Source: Isoetes taiwanensis (taxonomy: Eukaryota; Streptophyta; Lycopodiopsida; Isoetales; Isoetaceae). Taken from it: a stretch of DNA of 64,000 nucleotides. The position numbers and the translations under genes are program-made. The notes under the pieces are model-generated. The model was not told the DNA's origin, made no database searches, and was given only the letters and a program-made list of their open reading frames with translations. The DNA is taken from the NCBI GenBank assembly GCA_021234155.1, contig JAJEKV010000071.1:3286483-3350482 (forward strand). Reading direction: 5' to 3'. Within the stretch, counting starts at the first letter, position 1, and each line of letters begins with the position of its first letter. Positions 36,780 to 47,341 of the stretch are shown here, one piece after another.

Positions 36780-37260
36780 AAAAGAATTTTTATTAATAAA
36801 TTGAACAGGTACAATGTATTTTACATCGGACGCAGAGACCATGGTGGTCTTCTTTGTCACTCTGATTACATCATCTTAGTAGGTGGTCCACCTTAGGGGA
36901 TTAACTAGCGGCTTCTTCTTCACGCCATTGTAAGCCTTGGGGCAACCCGAAGGGTGTGGAATGCCTCACGGGAGGTGCCTCTCGGAGCTCGGCCGACTGT
37001 CCACACCCGACTTCTCCACTCGCCTCCCGCAGACCTTCCATCGAATATGCTCCTTCCCCAACCTCCGGTGGATGTTATGCAATGCTTCAAGATGCTTTGA
37101 GCTTCCTCGGACTTTCTCTTTGTTCTTCGCCGTTTCTTTATCCCGGGGTGTAGCGAGCAACCTCTCAATTCCCGAAAGCAACCTTATCCCAAAGGCCGGG
37201 CAAGAGTGTAAGCGTGGCCGGGATCTGTGCTGAACCAGTATTTCTTCCGCCTTGAGCGGG
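36780..37260 (-). CDS. Unidentified minus-strand coding-like segment
   Basis: The frame ending at 36966 reads ATPRDKETAKNKEKVRG, SSKHLEALHNIHRRLGKE, and HLP before the stop. It is highly basic with no domain I recognise. It lies between the left terminus and the first outer palindromes, on the same strand as the FCP1-like and methylase-like genes. 37210-37330 repeats CGGGATCTGTGC and CGTGCTGAACC words, so this may instead be a repeat-derived frame. Confidence 0.25.
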
Positions 37261-37464
37261 ATCTGTGCCGCTGGAGCGGTCTCCTCGTGATGCCCGGCGG
37301 GATGCTGTGGCCGGTGTCGGATCGTGCTGAACCACGGAGCAAGGAGAGTATGATTAACAATTCACGGTGCCATTAGTCAAAAGCGAAGAAAAGAATGTTG
37401 AAATCAAATTACAATGGAGAACATTCATTCCATACAACCGCATCCAATGACGTGGGAAGTAGTG

Positions 37465-37675
37465 TCTTTCTCGACTCGCCCAGAAAAGGCCCATAAAAGT
37501 GAAAAGTACAACCCGGTGCCTTTCTGCGACTCGCGAGTCGAGAAAGGCCCAGGAAACGCAACGTAGAAGCATCATCATAATACATTGTGGCTGCATCCAG
37601 TCACACAATCAAACATACAAATGGTCTCATCAACAGGACAAGCATGCCTTTCTCGACTCGTGAGTCGAGAAAGGC
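37465..37675. repeat. Outer-element palindromes, left cluster
   Basis: Two full sites of the family TTTCTCGACTCGCGAGTCGAGAAA (37523-37549 and 37647-37672) and one half site (37468-37481). A further half site, GCGAGTCGAGAA, is at 36705-36716. They are on the outer-element side of the nested insertion. Confidence 0.85.
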
Positions 37676-37743
37676 ATCGAAAACTCAATATACAAGTATA
37701 TTCATTACAAAATGTTCAATACATTTCACGTTTGTTTACAATA

Positions 37744-37773
37744 AACAAGGTTTAAAATGAAACGCACTTATTT
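37744..37773 (+). repeat. Inner transposon, left terminal inverted repeat
   Basis: 30 bp; 29 of 30 positions pair with 46269-46298. It is followed by AAGAAGTGCGTTT, which can pair back on AAACGCACTT inside the repeat. Confidence 0.85.
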
Positions 37774-38228
37774 AAGAAGTGCGTTTGAAAGATTCCTTTA
37801 TAAAAATTGGAAACTTGAAAAAAATGGACAAAATAGGGAGCAAAATAGATTGTTCAGCAAATAGCATTCGAAATACCCCAAAAAAAGCAACATTTTTGAA
37901 GCCTTTTCATTTTTTAAGAAGGGCAAAAAAAAAAAAAGCTTGTTTTGAGGAGAAAGACATTACATTTAAGAACTCATTAAGTATTTGTTGTTGAAAATAG
38001 AAGGAAATATAGTTTTGTGTTTTTGCAAGCTTAATATAAGTACTAAGAAAATCAAACATAGAAAAGAGAAAGAGTCTGAAATCATGAATCAAAAAAAGAA
38101 TTGTTCTAATTAAGCATTGTTGAAGAGACAAAGTTTTCAAATTGAGAAATCTTCATCAAAATATATTAAAATTAAGTAACACATAGATTACAATGAAAGA
38201 TAGTTTAAAATCTGTCGCGTATATAAAT
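37774..38228. other. Left subterminal region of the inner element
   Basis: AT-rich with A-runs; no gene. One imperfect palindrome, GTATATAAATTTATACG, is at 38219-38235. Confidence 0.5.
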
Positions 38229-41200
38229 TTATACGGAGGTGGCTCTTCCCCACCACTCTCTCTCTCCCCTTAGGATCGGTCTCTTGCGGGTGATAATAGC
38301 GAGAGAGACCCCTTCGATTCCAATGGTACAGTGCAGTCGTTTCTCGCTCGGCACCACAGGGCTCGGATCGACGAACTCCACCTCCTCATTTCTTCTTCCC
38401 GTAAGTGGAGGTCGATTTACGTATATGTGCCTTTCATCGCCAAAGACCCATTTTTTTTTTCCCAATTCCTCGTTTTCATCGGGAAAGGATTCACAAGAGT
38501 TTATCCCGGTCCCGATGAAACTTATTTTGTCCGGTCTATGTCGACGGAGACAACATTGCGCCCGCTTAAGGGCGAAACCGGCTTCTTTGGGTGCCCGAGC
38601 CGGAAAATGCGCCTAAGATCCGGTCCCGTGGCGAAAAACCATCAGATCAAATTATTTATAAGTCGCCGTGGCTTCCGATAATGGGACACCACACGCCTTT
38701 GTCATTTGGGGTCTCTTAATTTTTGCAAAACCGCTTTTAACTGAAAACGCATTGCGTGGAGGAGTCTTTTCATTCTCGCGTATTAAAGTGAACCATGGTT
38801 TTTTTTGGCGTCTGCATTTGTAAAACCCTATGTGAAAGTGCTCAAACAACTTACTAAGCGCGGACCACCACCATGACCCTTAACGTTTGTTTTAAGCCCG
38901 CCAAACAAAGACAAACAATGAAATATTAGTAAAATAAAAACAAGGAAAATAAGTTAGCTCGAAGAGTGTGGCGGTATAAATTTATACGAGGGGTTGCCTT
39001 GCGGTATAAATTTATACCGGGGTTGCCTTTTATGGTATAAATTTATACCGGCGCAAGCAAGTATAAATTTATACGGATTATTGCCTTGCTATATAAATTT
39101 AAACCTTAGGGCGGTTGTGGTATAAATTTATACCGTGGAGTTACTAAAAAGAAAAGCGTTAAATGTTAAGCTTACCAAATGCGCCAAAGCCTAATTACGC
39201 ATACTCCCATAGGTTTAAGCACCGACATTGTTTGTAGGTCCTAATGGAAAATAATGACCCTCCGGTTAGCGGATAAGGTGACTTCCTTTAGGCCTTCCAA
39301 AAAGAGTGGACTTGCACGCGTGCGTGAAAGCCTCCTCGTCAAAAGCGGGCGCCCTTAATTTTGAAACCATAGGGAATATCCGCAATGCATAATGTGAAGT
39401 TCTCGCTTCTCCAAAAGTGTCCCCAACCTCGTGCAATCACCCCTCAACAACTCTGTACATGCAGTCCGACCAAACGTTGTAAATCTTTCATAAGAAGTGT
39501 CAAAGCCGCTAGTGGCGACCTCCTTTCCCCTGTTCGATTGCCTTAAGTCTCGCCTCTCTTCCTTGGCCCTCTGAACCCGGTTTAAAAATCCAGGAAGCCC
39601 CTTTTTCTTGTTCTCAAAGAATATTGTGAGAAAAAGGCACAAACACGTAACATATTTTTAGCAAAACTTACCCGACCACTAAAGTTAACAAATGCTCTCT
39701 AATAATACTATCGGTGGTACAACTTGGGTAGAGAAGCTTGCACTCCTCCCAAATCAAAGGTTTAGTTGCTTCATTAACTTCGGCCGGCGGTAACAATGTC
39801 TTTTCGATTTGCAAGAGAAACATGTTGTAAGACCGTAAAAATGTAGAAGAAAGACGGCATTGCAAATGTGGCTTACGCCTTAGCTTCCTTGGCCATTTAG
39901 GTGCCTAATGTAAATTCCTTTGGCCACGACTTTTTCCAAAAGGCTTAACAAAAATTTCTTTGCTTTTTAATCCCCAGAATCAAGTCCGGGTACAATGCTC
40001 ATATTTTTCTGTTTTAATTCTCCACCCTTTTTGGGTTTTTCTGCGGAGTCGGGCTTGCTCTTTAAGCTCACCATCTTCGAACATACAAAAAATTCTTTCT
40101 TGAAGATCCCACACCTGCAAATGGACAAACGCCATTAGTTTAGTGTTGCTTAGCGTAAGAGAATATGTTGCAGTCTACTTTCTAAACACGCATGGTGTGT
40201 AGTCACGGTATAAATTTATACCGTCCCTGGACACTTGTATACACGCTAAACACTACAAAACATAGAAAGAAGAGCAGCTTCTTACTTGACCATCTCTGAA
40301 TGCCAGCTGAAAGTAGTTATCGTATTGCTTTACTGCCATAATGGGCTTCTTATCATAGTCATAGCTGAGGCAGCACTCTGTCACGCAGGCTTCTCGAAGC
40401 TCCTGCAGCTTGTTCTTTTGCTTTTTAAAATCCTCTCCATACATTTGTTTAAATTCCACGTACTCACGGTGCATGAAACGGATCTTGTCTATTAAACTCA
40501 TTTTTAATCTGAAGTCATTGTCGAGATTATGACTCACGGCAATGACTTTTGCTTCTTCATCTGTTACACCAACGTATATATGTGCTTCTACGCTCTTCCA
40601 CACTTCGCTTCACGGCTTTCCTCTTTTGCTAGTTCTTTCCTTTGCCTTGTAACTATGTGTGCCTCCAAGAACGTAGTATGTGTAATCTTCAAGTCAGCCT
40701 TCTTGTAATCTTTTAGTTGGTTGCACTCGACTCGGCCCACCATAACAACTAGTGGCGACACATGGGCATGAGGATTTCTTCTCATTCTTTGTTTCAAGAT
40801 ATAGCCACATGTGCCGCATCTGACTTCCTGACTGTAGCACTCGACCCCATCTTCATTTTTAGGTGGCCTCTTAATGGTGCTCAATGTCAAAGAAATAGTT
40901 TGCTTTAGCGCTTTAGTGTCATTCACCCGCTTGAGAATAGCACTTGATTTATCCGCGTTTCACAACAATATCTCGCTCCGGGGAGCCTTCGAAGAGCTTC
41001 GTGACTCCTCTATAGTCAAACCCTTTGTGCCTCTAGATTTCTTTTTTGTAGGAGCCTGTGTATCTACTACGAGGGAATGCTTTCTACCCTTTCCCTTTGT
41101 TACCACTGGTTCCTCTTCCTCTTCTTCTTCTACTTCCTCGTCCTTCTCTTCAAACTCTTCGACAGGAGTCGGGTACCGTGAGACCTTTGACCAACTTTTG

Positions 41201-41786
41201 TTTCTTCAAGAAAGCACAACCGACATTAAAATGTCCACTATATCCCGTGAATGCGGGGTTAAGTTAGGAAGATGATCGGATAAATTTATAATGTAAAGAC
41301 ACTACACAATACTTACATGGCCACTCTTGTAATTGTCAGCCACGTACTCTTGCACATCTTTGGGTTTGCACATGCTTATTCGAAGCATTTTACTTTCAAG
41401 AACGTAAAAGACTTCCCCCTTGTCATGCATGCACTTCATTAAGATTTCATCATCGACCTCTGAAAGCAATAAGGGTTGATAATTTAAGCGGCAGGGTAAT
41501 AATCGTCACTCTTGTACTTGCCCTTCCCCGATTGATGACACAAGTAAAGGTATGCGCCTCGGGGTTTGCTCTCCCTTGCACCCCCGTGGACGCATTCACG
41601 CCCGGTCTTTCGGTTCAGATGTTCTGTGGCTCTATTGGTGCGACCTTTTGATGATCGGCCCTTGTTTACAAACTTGATCCCCGGGCTGGAAAAAGCGTAA
41701 AGAAGGCCATTTTTATGCAAGAAACAGTAACCTTTATCGACCTTTTGTACCATAAAACAAGTAAAAACAAAGGCGAAAAAGAGCAT
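38229..41786 (-). CDS. ParB/Srx-like and DNA-methylase-like protein, multi-exon (inner element)
   Basis: Coding-like blocks follow each other on the minus strand: 41786-41310 (VDKGYCFLHKNGLLYAF; EVDDEILMKCMHDKGEVFYV), 41280-40590 (acidic run, then RCGTCGYILKQ), 40603-40253, 40120-39900, 39865-39668, 39642-39355 and 38849-38229. The block at ~40700-40450 reads LEAHIVTRQRKELAKEE, then HIYVGVTDEEAKVIAVSHN and FRLKMSLIDKIRFMHREY. That is the order of a ParB/sulfiredoxin-like domain (G-x-HR-x-A-x-x-L, strand, (S/T)DEEA-x-x-(A/S)-x-x-(E/H)N, helix). The last block has RKPRRLINNLI and GRNVVSVDIDR, typical of the motif-I half of N6A/N4C DNA methylases. ELHIMHCGYSLW at ~39380 sits where a DPPY-type motif would be expected. 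Frameshifts are frequent, and splice sites were not all resolved. Palindromes lie in its introns and just upstream. Role inferred: sequence-specific DNA binding or modification. Confidence 0.5.
38966..39137. repeat. Inner-element palindromes, intronic cluster
   Basis: Six sites of GGTATAAATTTATACC or close variants at about 38969, 39003, 39035, 39061, 39089 and 39119, inside the minus-strand gene between its last two coding blocks. One more isolated perfect site is at 40207-40222. Confidence 0.9.
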
Positions 41787-41909
41787 AAAATCTACACTAA
41801 ATTATCACTTTTTTGTGTTATTTAAGCTTAAAACGCAAGAATATTACCGAAATTTTAAGGTTTTGCGACACTTCTTTAAGCACTAGACACCAAGATTCCA
41901 AAATGGTTA

Positions 41910-42360
41910 CTGATCGGTATAAATTTATACCGCCGAGCACGAAGCGGTATAAATTTATACCCAACCGTAACACGATTCCGGTGATAATTTATACCGGCAG
42001 GTGCTCGAAGGTATAAATTTATACCGCCCGCAACACGCAGTATAAATTTATACCGCTAGACCGAGCGGTATAAATTTATACCGATCGTGTTTCGAATCCA
42101 GATAAATTTATACCGCCGAGCACTCTGCGGTATAAATTTATACCGATCCAACTATATCCAGATAAATTTATACCGACTGTTCGAACGGTATAAATTTATA
42201 CCGCAGTGCTCGAAAGGTATAAATTTATACCGCCCAGAACACGCCGCAGATAAATTTATATCGATCGTTCTCGAATCCAGATAAATTTATACCGCCAGAA
42301 GCCAGCGTATAAATTTATACCGATCCAGAACTATATCGGGTATAAAGTTATACCGTAGTT
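41910..42360. repeat. Inner-element palindrome array, 15 sites at ~30-bp period
   Basis: Fifteen copies of a TATAAATTTATA core, mostly CGGTATAAATTTATACCG, are spaced 25-40 bp apart. Spacers come in recurring types (GCCGAGCAC..., GATCGT..TTCGAAT, GATCCA.ACTATATC, G..GTGCTCGAA), so the array has a higher-order repeat. Several sites read CCAGATAAATTTATACC where CCGGTATAAATTTATACC is expected. It lies immediately 5' of the minus-strand gene and upstream of the plus-strand gene, the natural place for a shared promoter or operator. Confidence 0.93.
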
Positions 42361-42599
42361 TACACTCTAGCAGATTAAAACAAAAGAGAAACTAGAACAA
42401 GACGGGTAGTAGACTTTACGCGGCCATGACAAGATAGACCCGCTGTGATAGACGCCCGCAGAGCAAATAAGGGGGTATATAAGCCGCGACCGCGGCGCCT
42501 TCGACTCAAAATGCTATTATATAGAAAATAGGGTGGCGGCGCCCTGGCTTTAAGTACCTCTGCTAAGTGCCGCTTCATATAGCCCATCTCCAGTTTTCA

Positions 42600-42770
42600 A
42601 TACAAGTGTCTGTGAGTTTTCGTATAAATTTATACCGCCTGTTTCTATGTTGTTTCTCCTCTCAGATAAATTTATACCATCTCAAAAGATAAATTTATAC
42701 TGGGCCTCGCGCCTTAAGTTTTTCTTCCTCAGATAAATTTATACGACTCTGTATAAATTTATACCGTATG
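42600..42770. repeat. Inner-element palindromes, cluster before the DUF7869-like gene
   Basis: Five TATAAATTTATA-core sites (about 42620, 42665, 42690, 42731 and 42748), sparser than the main array. They end just before the proline-rich start of the plus-strand gene. 42361-42600 between the clusters holds no recognised feature. Confidence 0.85.
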
Positions 42771-43129
42771 GCTCGAGAGAAAAGAACCCTGCTTCCAACT
42801 CCCCGCTCGCAGGCTTCCTCCTGCAATGGCTTTCACACCTCCTCAAATGAGACACCTGTGAAGTAGCCACCGAATATTCTACATCCCACATTCCAACACC
42901 CAGCTGCTTGAGTTTGCTCCAAAGAAGACCACCTCGCTTCCACCACCAGCGTTCAATTTACTCCACCACAACTGCCCCTCAACGCCGCCCGCCCCCACCA
43001 CGCGCGCTTTCACCCCGCTCAGGCTAGAGAGAGGTCGACTACCTCCTCCAATTCATTTTAGTACGCCGCCCATAGTCCACCGTAGGCTCCCTCCACGGAG
43101 GCAAATCACACCAACTCCATCCATTTCAA

Positions 43130-45890
43130 ATGGTACTACAACAAGTGGGAGCAACCATGACACGCAACTCCCCGTGTTCTCACGACATTTGGGGAGCTGG
43201 TCAACTACGCCACCAAACCTCGATTACTTTTTCCCCCCAGAGAGGGAAAGCACCTCCCCCGTGCCTTGCCCACATCAAACCTCTCTCAAAGATCTACAAG
43301 TACACCTCATGTTGATCTCTCGCACGAAGAAACACCTCATGTTGATGTCTCGGGACGAGGACCTACCAAAGCCACAAGACTCCATGTTCAATTCAAAGCC
43401 CCGCAAGTAAAAATCTTAAGCGTAACTTACACAAGACAAAGATGTACAACCAAGTAGAAGAAAGAAACTCATGGATCGAGGCTCACTTGGCAACACATAC
43501 AAAGCAATCGTTGTTCTCAACGTTGTTTGCTTAAGATTGGACTAAAGGAATTGAGGTTGCTTCGTGATAGTTACAGCTTCAATGACTCGCTAGACCAAAG
43601 GGGCTACTTAGCCTTCAATATTAGGCCGATGATGGTGAGAAGTTTACTTACACAGTGGTGGCCACAACCGCCTCAAAACGGCCTTCAAATTGATTCATGC
43701 TTTAGGCAGCAGACGACTTGACCGCCTGAAGAAAAGGCTTGACAAGAATCCAGGCATCAATGACTACTGCCATTCAGGAGGCATAACCAGAATTCATGCT
43801 CTTCAATGTGTTTCCTGGATGGAAGGTTTCTTTAAGGAGTCTTGTGAGAAACTCCCTAACAGCCCTATGTACCACTTGAGTGACAATTTCACGAAACAAG
43901 AAGTCTACGATAATTATAAGGAGATGTGTGTTGAGGCTGGAGAACGCTTTGTCTGCTACTCTTACTTTACTGTGCTCTGGAAAAAAGAGTTCTCTCGTGT
44001 GGCCATTCCTAGAAAGCATAGGATGTCTGTTTGTGCTACATGCTCAATTAAAAGCTCGGAGAGACAAAATGCAAGGACACTTCACACTAAAAGTAAGCTT
44101 CCAGGACGTGTTCTTGCCTAGTTCTACTTAAAAGTAGGTTCTTTCCTAAACATGTTTTCCTTTCAGATGCATTGAAGGAGAAACTGAACAAGCACAGAGA
44201 ACAACAATCTTTGGAAAGGAGAAAATTGACAAAACATAGGAAGAAAGCAATCGAACAACCACTCAACTACATATCGGTTGTTATTGATGGAATGGACCGG
44301 AAGAAGACCACCCTACCACATTTTGTCAATGTGCCTAAGGATGTTTGTTTGAAGATTTCATACATCCGCATGTTGTTGGTGCTATGGTATTTAATGGAAA
44401 ACTATCTTGCAAGGCATTTTTGAATTATCCAAACATTCATGCTGATCCAAATCTCACTATCACAATATTGAATAAGCTTCTTTCCAATCTAGAACATATA
44501 CCGGATTCAGATCTTGACTAGATAACACGACAAGGGAAAATAAGAATCGGCGTTGTTTGCTTATCATGCTTATGCTAGTAGAGAAACAAATCTTCAAGAA
44601 GGTGAAGATTGGTTTCCTCGCTTGTTGGTCATACACACGACCAAATTGATCGGATGTTCAAGAGGTTCTCTAAACGCCTTGCTCGAAAAAAGCTCTAAGC
44701 CCCGCCACCATGATTGAGGTCATCCAAGATTCCTACAATCCTCGCCCGCACATCGAAGTTATTGGAAGAAACTTATGATTTCAAGGAATGGATTTTTCAA
44801 GAGATCAACTAGGTCACCGTGGCTATTGAGCCCTTGAGAAACATTACATTCCAAAGATCAAATCAAAATTTCACTTGTAAATGGCAAGGCCATCTTACAA
44901 GGAAAGAAATATGCCACATCCTTGCGTAGCAGCCAGCCCAGTATTCAATTCATTCCATACATCCCCAATACTAGTTCCATGCTCTCTGCAGAAAGCAAAT
45001 GCCTCTAAAAAGCTTGAAAGAAATCACAAAGAGTAAAAAGGAGGGAAGAGCATTTGACTCAAATAAATCATTGGATTGTATTGAGACAAGTATTCAAATC
45101 CGCTCTAACCACTTTGGGGAGGCGGATGCTTTATGGTGGCCTCAATTTTTTCTCGGAACGTGACATGTTGCAAGCTTCATTACAAGGTCGAAGACCAGCT
45201 ACATTCAACCGCCATCTAGGCAAACCCTCCCCGTGCAAGTTGAGAATCAAGAGGAACATGCGTAGATATTGGCTAGCTCGGATGAAGATGACAGAGTCAT
45301 GTACACCGCCCTAGACGCACAAAGACAAACAAGTTGCTCGAGTATCCGGTTCGGGTCTCCGAGATTCGAAAGGAATGCTCATAGCTGTCCCACCGATAAT
45401 GATGAGTCCGGGAAGCCGCTCGCTAGCTAAAGTACTTGGAGGTAACAAGAGAGGATGGAATTCCCACTCAATTAAAAGTGCAATCGGATGAGAACGACCG
45501 CCAAATGCTTTCGATTGGGAGTTATACTTTGGAGATGGTAAAAAACAGAGTGGGAAAGAGAGCAAAGTCCAAAGCAAGTACTTTGCTGTCATAGATCTAT
45601 CCGAAGAAGGTTCTTGCATATGACTTTGTTCCGACCGCTAATAAGTTACGTATGGTCACTCAAACTTTAATAAGGTCGAGATGTGGATTAGACAAACAAG
45701 CCAAAAAGGTGGCCAAAAAGATGATGATGAAGACTCACTTGTAGACAAGTGAGGAAGAAGATCGCTCGAGTACATCCAAAGGTCGAGAGTGAAGCCGAGG
45801 ATGAAGGCTCGAGTGATCGTGGAATAAATGAGTCGAAGGATGAGATGCATCCTGATCTTGCTGCAAAATGTAAGTTTGTCCGATGACTCG
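43130..45890 (+). CDS. DUF7869-like candidate transposase (inner element), frame-disrupted
   Basis: A low-complexity Pro/Ser-rich N-terminal stretch (42780-43420) leads into LKELRLLRDSYSFND and YLAFNIRPM. From 43690 come RLDRLKKRLDKNPG, YSYFTVLWKKEFSRVAIP and SVCATCSIKS (CxxC), ending at an intron (GTAAGC 44095; TTTCAG 44165). After it come YISVVIDGMDRKKTTLPHF, HVVGAMVFNGKLSCKAF, NYPNIHADPNLTITILN, a DNTTRENKNRR block and VGHTHDQID across a frame break (about 44625), then an acidic tail to ~45890. I know this arrangement from proteins annotated DUF7869. The D...D...D spacing (VIDGMD, DNTTRENKN, HTHDQID) suggests an RNase-H-fold nuclease, hence a transposase. At least five frame changes are needed to read it through. 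I cannot tell mutation from sequence error. Confidence 0.6.
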
Positions 45891-46268
45891 AACATGTAAA
45901 GAACAGAAAGTGCAGGTGATGATTGTCTGTCAAAATATCCTATATTTTTGACAATTTTGTTCATAATTTTGTACAATTTTCACAACCTTGAATATATCAC
46001 TTCTTTGTCACTCTACTACCCTTGCTATTTTTTTTATTGCCCCTTTTTTGCTACACTTTATAAAAGTAACTATTTTTTGTTCTAGTTTAGGAGGATGAAA
46101 ATTGCTATTTAAAATTTTTGCACGAAAGTTATGTTCAATCAACCCCTCAAAAATGGTACCTAAATTACTTAAATTGTCACACCTGTCACAAAAAAATCTT
46201 AAAAATGGACTTTTTTAAGGGAATTTTAGGGAATCTTTCAAAGATTCCTTTTGAAGTGCGTTTCCAGC
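45891..46268. other. Right subterminal region of the inner element
   Basis: AT-rich, no gene. AAGATTCCTTTTGAAGTGCGTTT near the end (46240-46265, interrupted) is the inverted partner of AAGTGCGTTTGAAAGATTCC at the left end. Confidence 0.5.
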
Positions 46269-46298
46269 AAATAAGTGCGTTTCATTTTAAACTTTGTT
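46269..46298 (-). repeat. Inner transposon, right terminal inverted repeat
   Basis: Inverted partner of 37744-37773, followed by TSD AATA (46299-46302). Confidence 0.85.
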
Positions 46299-46333
46299 AA
46301 TATTCACACAATTTGACTATCTGAAAGCAGAGG

Positions 46334-47181
46334 TCACTCTTCTTGTTCACCAAAATATTTGTCGTCCATAGCTTTCATGGTCGCCTTGCTCTTTGGATCG
46401 GGTTCCGTGAGGCTCGGATAGTTCCTAATCACATCGGCGACAAGAATGGCAAAGAGGGATTCCGCCAAGACAGGACACAGTCCGAAGGACAACCACCTAT
46501 CCGTCTCATATTCTTCAGGTCGATATGGCTTAGCAATGATTGTATTTTGCGCGTTATGATAGCACTTGTAGGCGGAGTCGTCTATGATCAGCGTGTTGTG
46601 TTTGCCATAGTCCTGGAATTGCTCATAAACCCCGGCCGGCCTTTTTCACCATTATAGGCTTCCCCTTTGTAATGGCTTTGGATCGAGGTCCCACACATGC
46701 TCGAATTTTTTCGCTTCCCCAAACGAACTTGAACTTCAAAACTGAAATGCCGAGAACACCAAGAACATTGACAACATTTTTCTTTGCCATACAAGACTAT
46801 ATGCCCACTTCAATCCCCCGCTTCAATGCACCATTCAATAATTTCCTTAGCTCTAGGCCTCGGATACACTATTTTATGCTCCGCTCGGGTCGGATCCGAT
46901 CTGAGGTGTTAATCTCGGGGACGTCTTTATCGTGGTATACTTTGCCTAATACTCCATTGACGTCAAATATTACAAGCTTGGCGGGACCACCGGATCCCGC
47001 TTGGAGTTTGGCTCGACCATATTTCCCGGTTCATCGGGATCCAAATGCGATCATTATCTTTTCGGTCCTTTTCTCGGGCGTGAGCGGTGTCTTGCTCGAT
47101 TGTCTTTGTGGAGTGCACTCTCCTCCTCGCGACGTGAACCGCCGCGGTATCCAATGACAATGATCCGGAAGTCGTTGACAT
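46334..47181 (-). CDS. FCP1/NLI-interacting-factor-like HAD phosphatase (outer element)
   Basis: FCP1-type proteins are Mg-dependent HAD phosphatases that act on phospho-Ser/Thr, classically the RNA polymerase II tail. Minus-strand blocks: an N-terminal basic part from ATG 47181 (SLSLDTAAVHVARRRVHS), then from ~46985 AKLVIFDVNGVLGKVY (DxDxT/V-like nucleophile motif; the second Asp is Asn here), YPRPRAKEIIEWCIEAG and KKNVVNVLGVLG with KFKFVWGSEK. From 46612 comes GKHNTLIIDDSAYKCYHNAQ (motif III/IV, DD), then WLSFGLCPVLAESLFAI and DDKYFGEQEE ending at TGA 46336-46334. Two frame changes separate the blocks. Two outer palindromes (47222-47300) sit directly upstream. The Asn at the second Asp position could mean no catalysis and only binding. 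The nested element inserted about 35 bp past its stop. Confidence 0.72.
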
Positions 47182-47217
47182 GGAACTCCCCGAAATGATG
47201 ACATCCGCCGAAAGGAA

Positions 47218-47303
47218 CGAGTTTTCTCGACTCGCGAGTCGAGAATGAAAAGAAAAAGGTATTGAAAGGAACGAAGTTTTCTCGACTCGCGAGTCGAGAA
47301 ACA
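47218..47303. promoter_or_regulatory. Two perfect outer palindromes upstream of the FCP1-like gene
   Basis: TTTCTCGACTCGCGAGTCGAGAAA-type sites at 47222-47246 and 47277-47300, 54 bp apart. Each is preceded by GAACGA(A)GT. They lie between the start of the FCP1-like gene and the end of the methylase-like gene. They could be operators; this is inferred from position only. Confidence 0.6.
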
Positions 47304-47341
47304 CCGATAGAGCAAAAATAAATTCACCTCAATCTCGATTC

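Larger units (their letters stand above)
37744..46298. mobile_element. Nested DNA transposon (inner), 8,555 bp
   Basis: The termini are inverted repeats of 30 bp with one mismatch, starting AACAA(G/A)GTTTAAAATG and continuing AAACGCACTTATTT (37744-37773; 46269-46298). It is flanked by AATA at 37740-37743 and 46299-46302. It carries a ParB/methylase-like gene (-), a DUF7869-like gene (+) and about 29 TATAAATTTATA-core palindromes. The 4-bp A/T TSD and gene set match the outer element, but the terminal repeats and palindromes are different, so it is a related family and not a copy. Confidence 0.85.

Noticed and set aside
41910-42360. CRISPR-like array (regular repeats with spacers)
   Set aside because: The repeats are 16-bp palindromes, the spacers are short and themselves recur, and the context is plant nuclear transposon DNA without cas genes.
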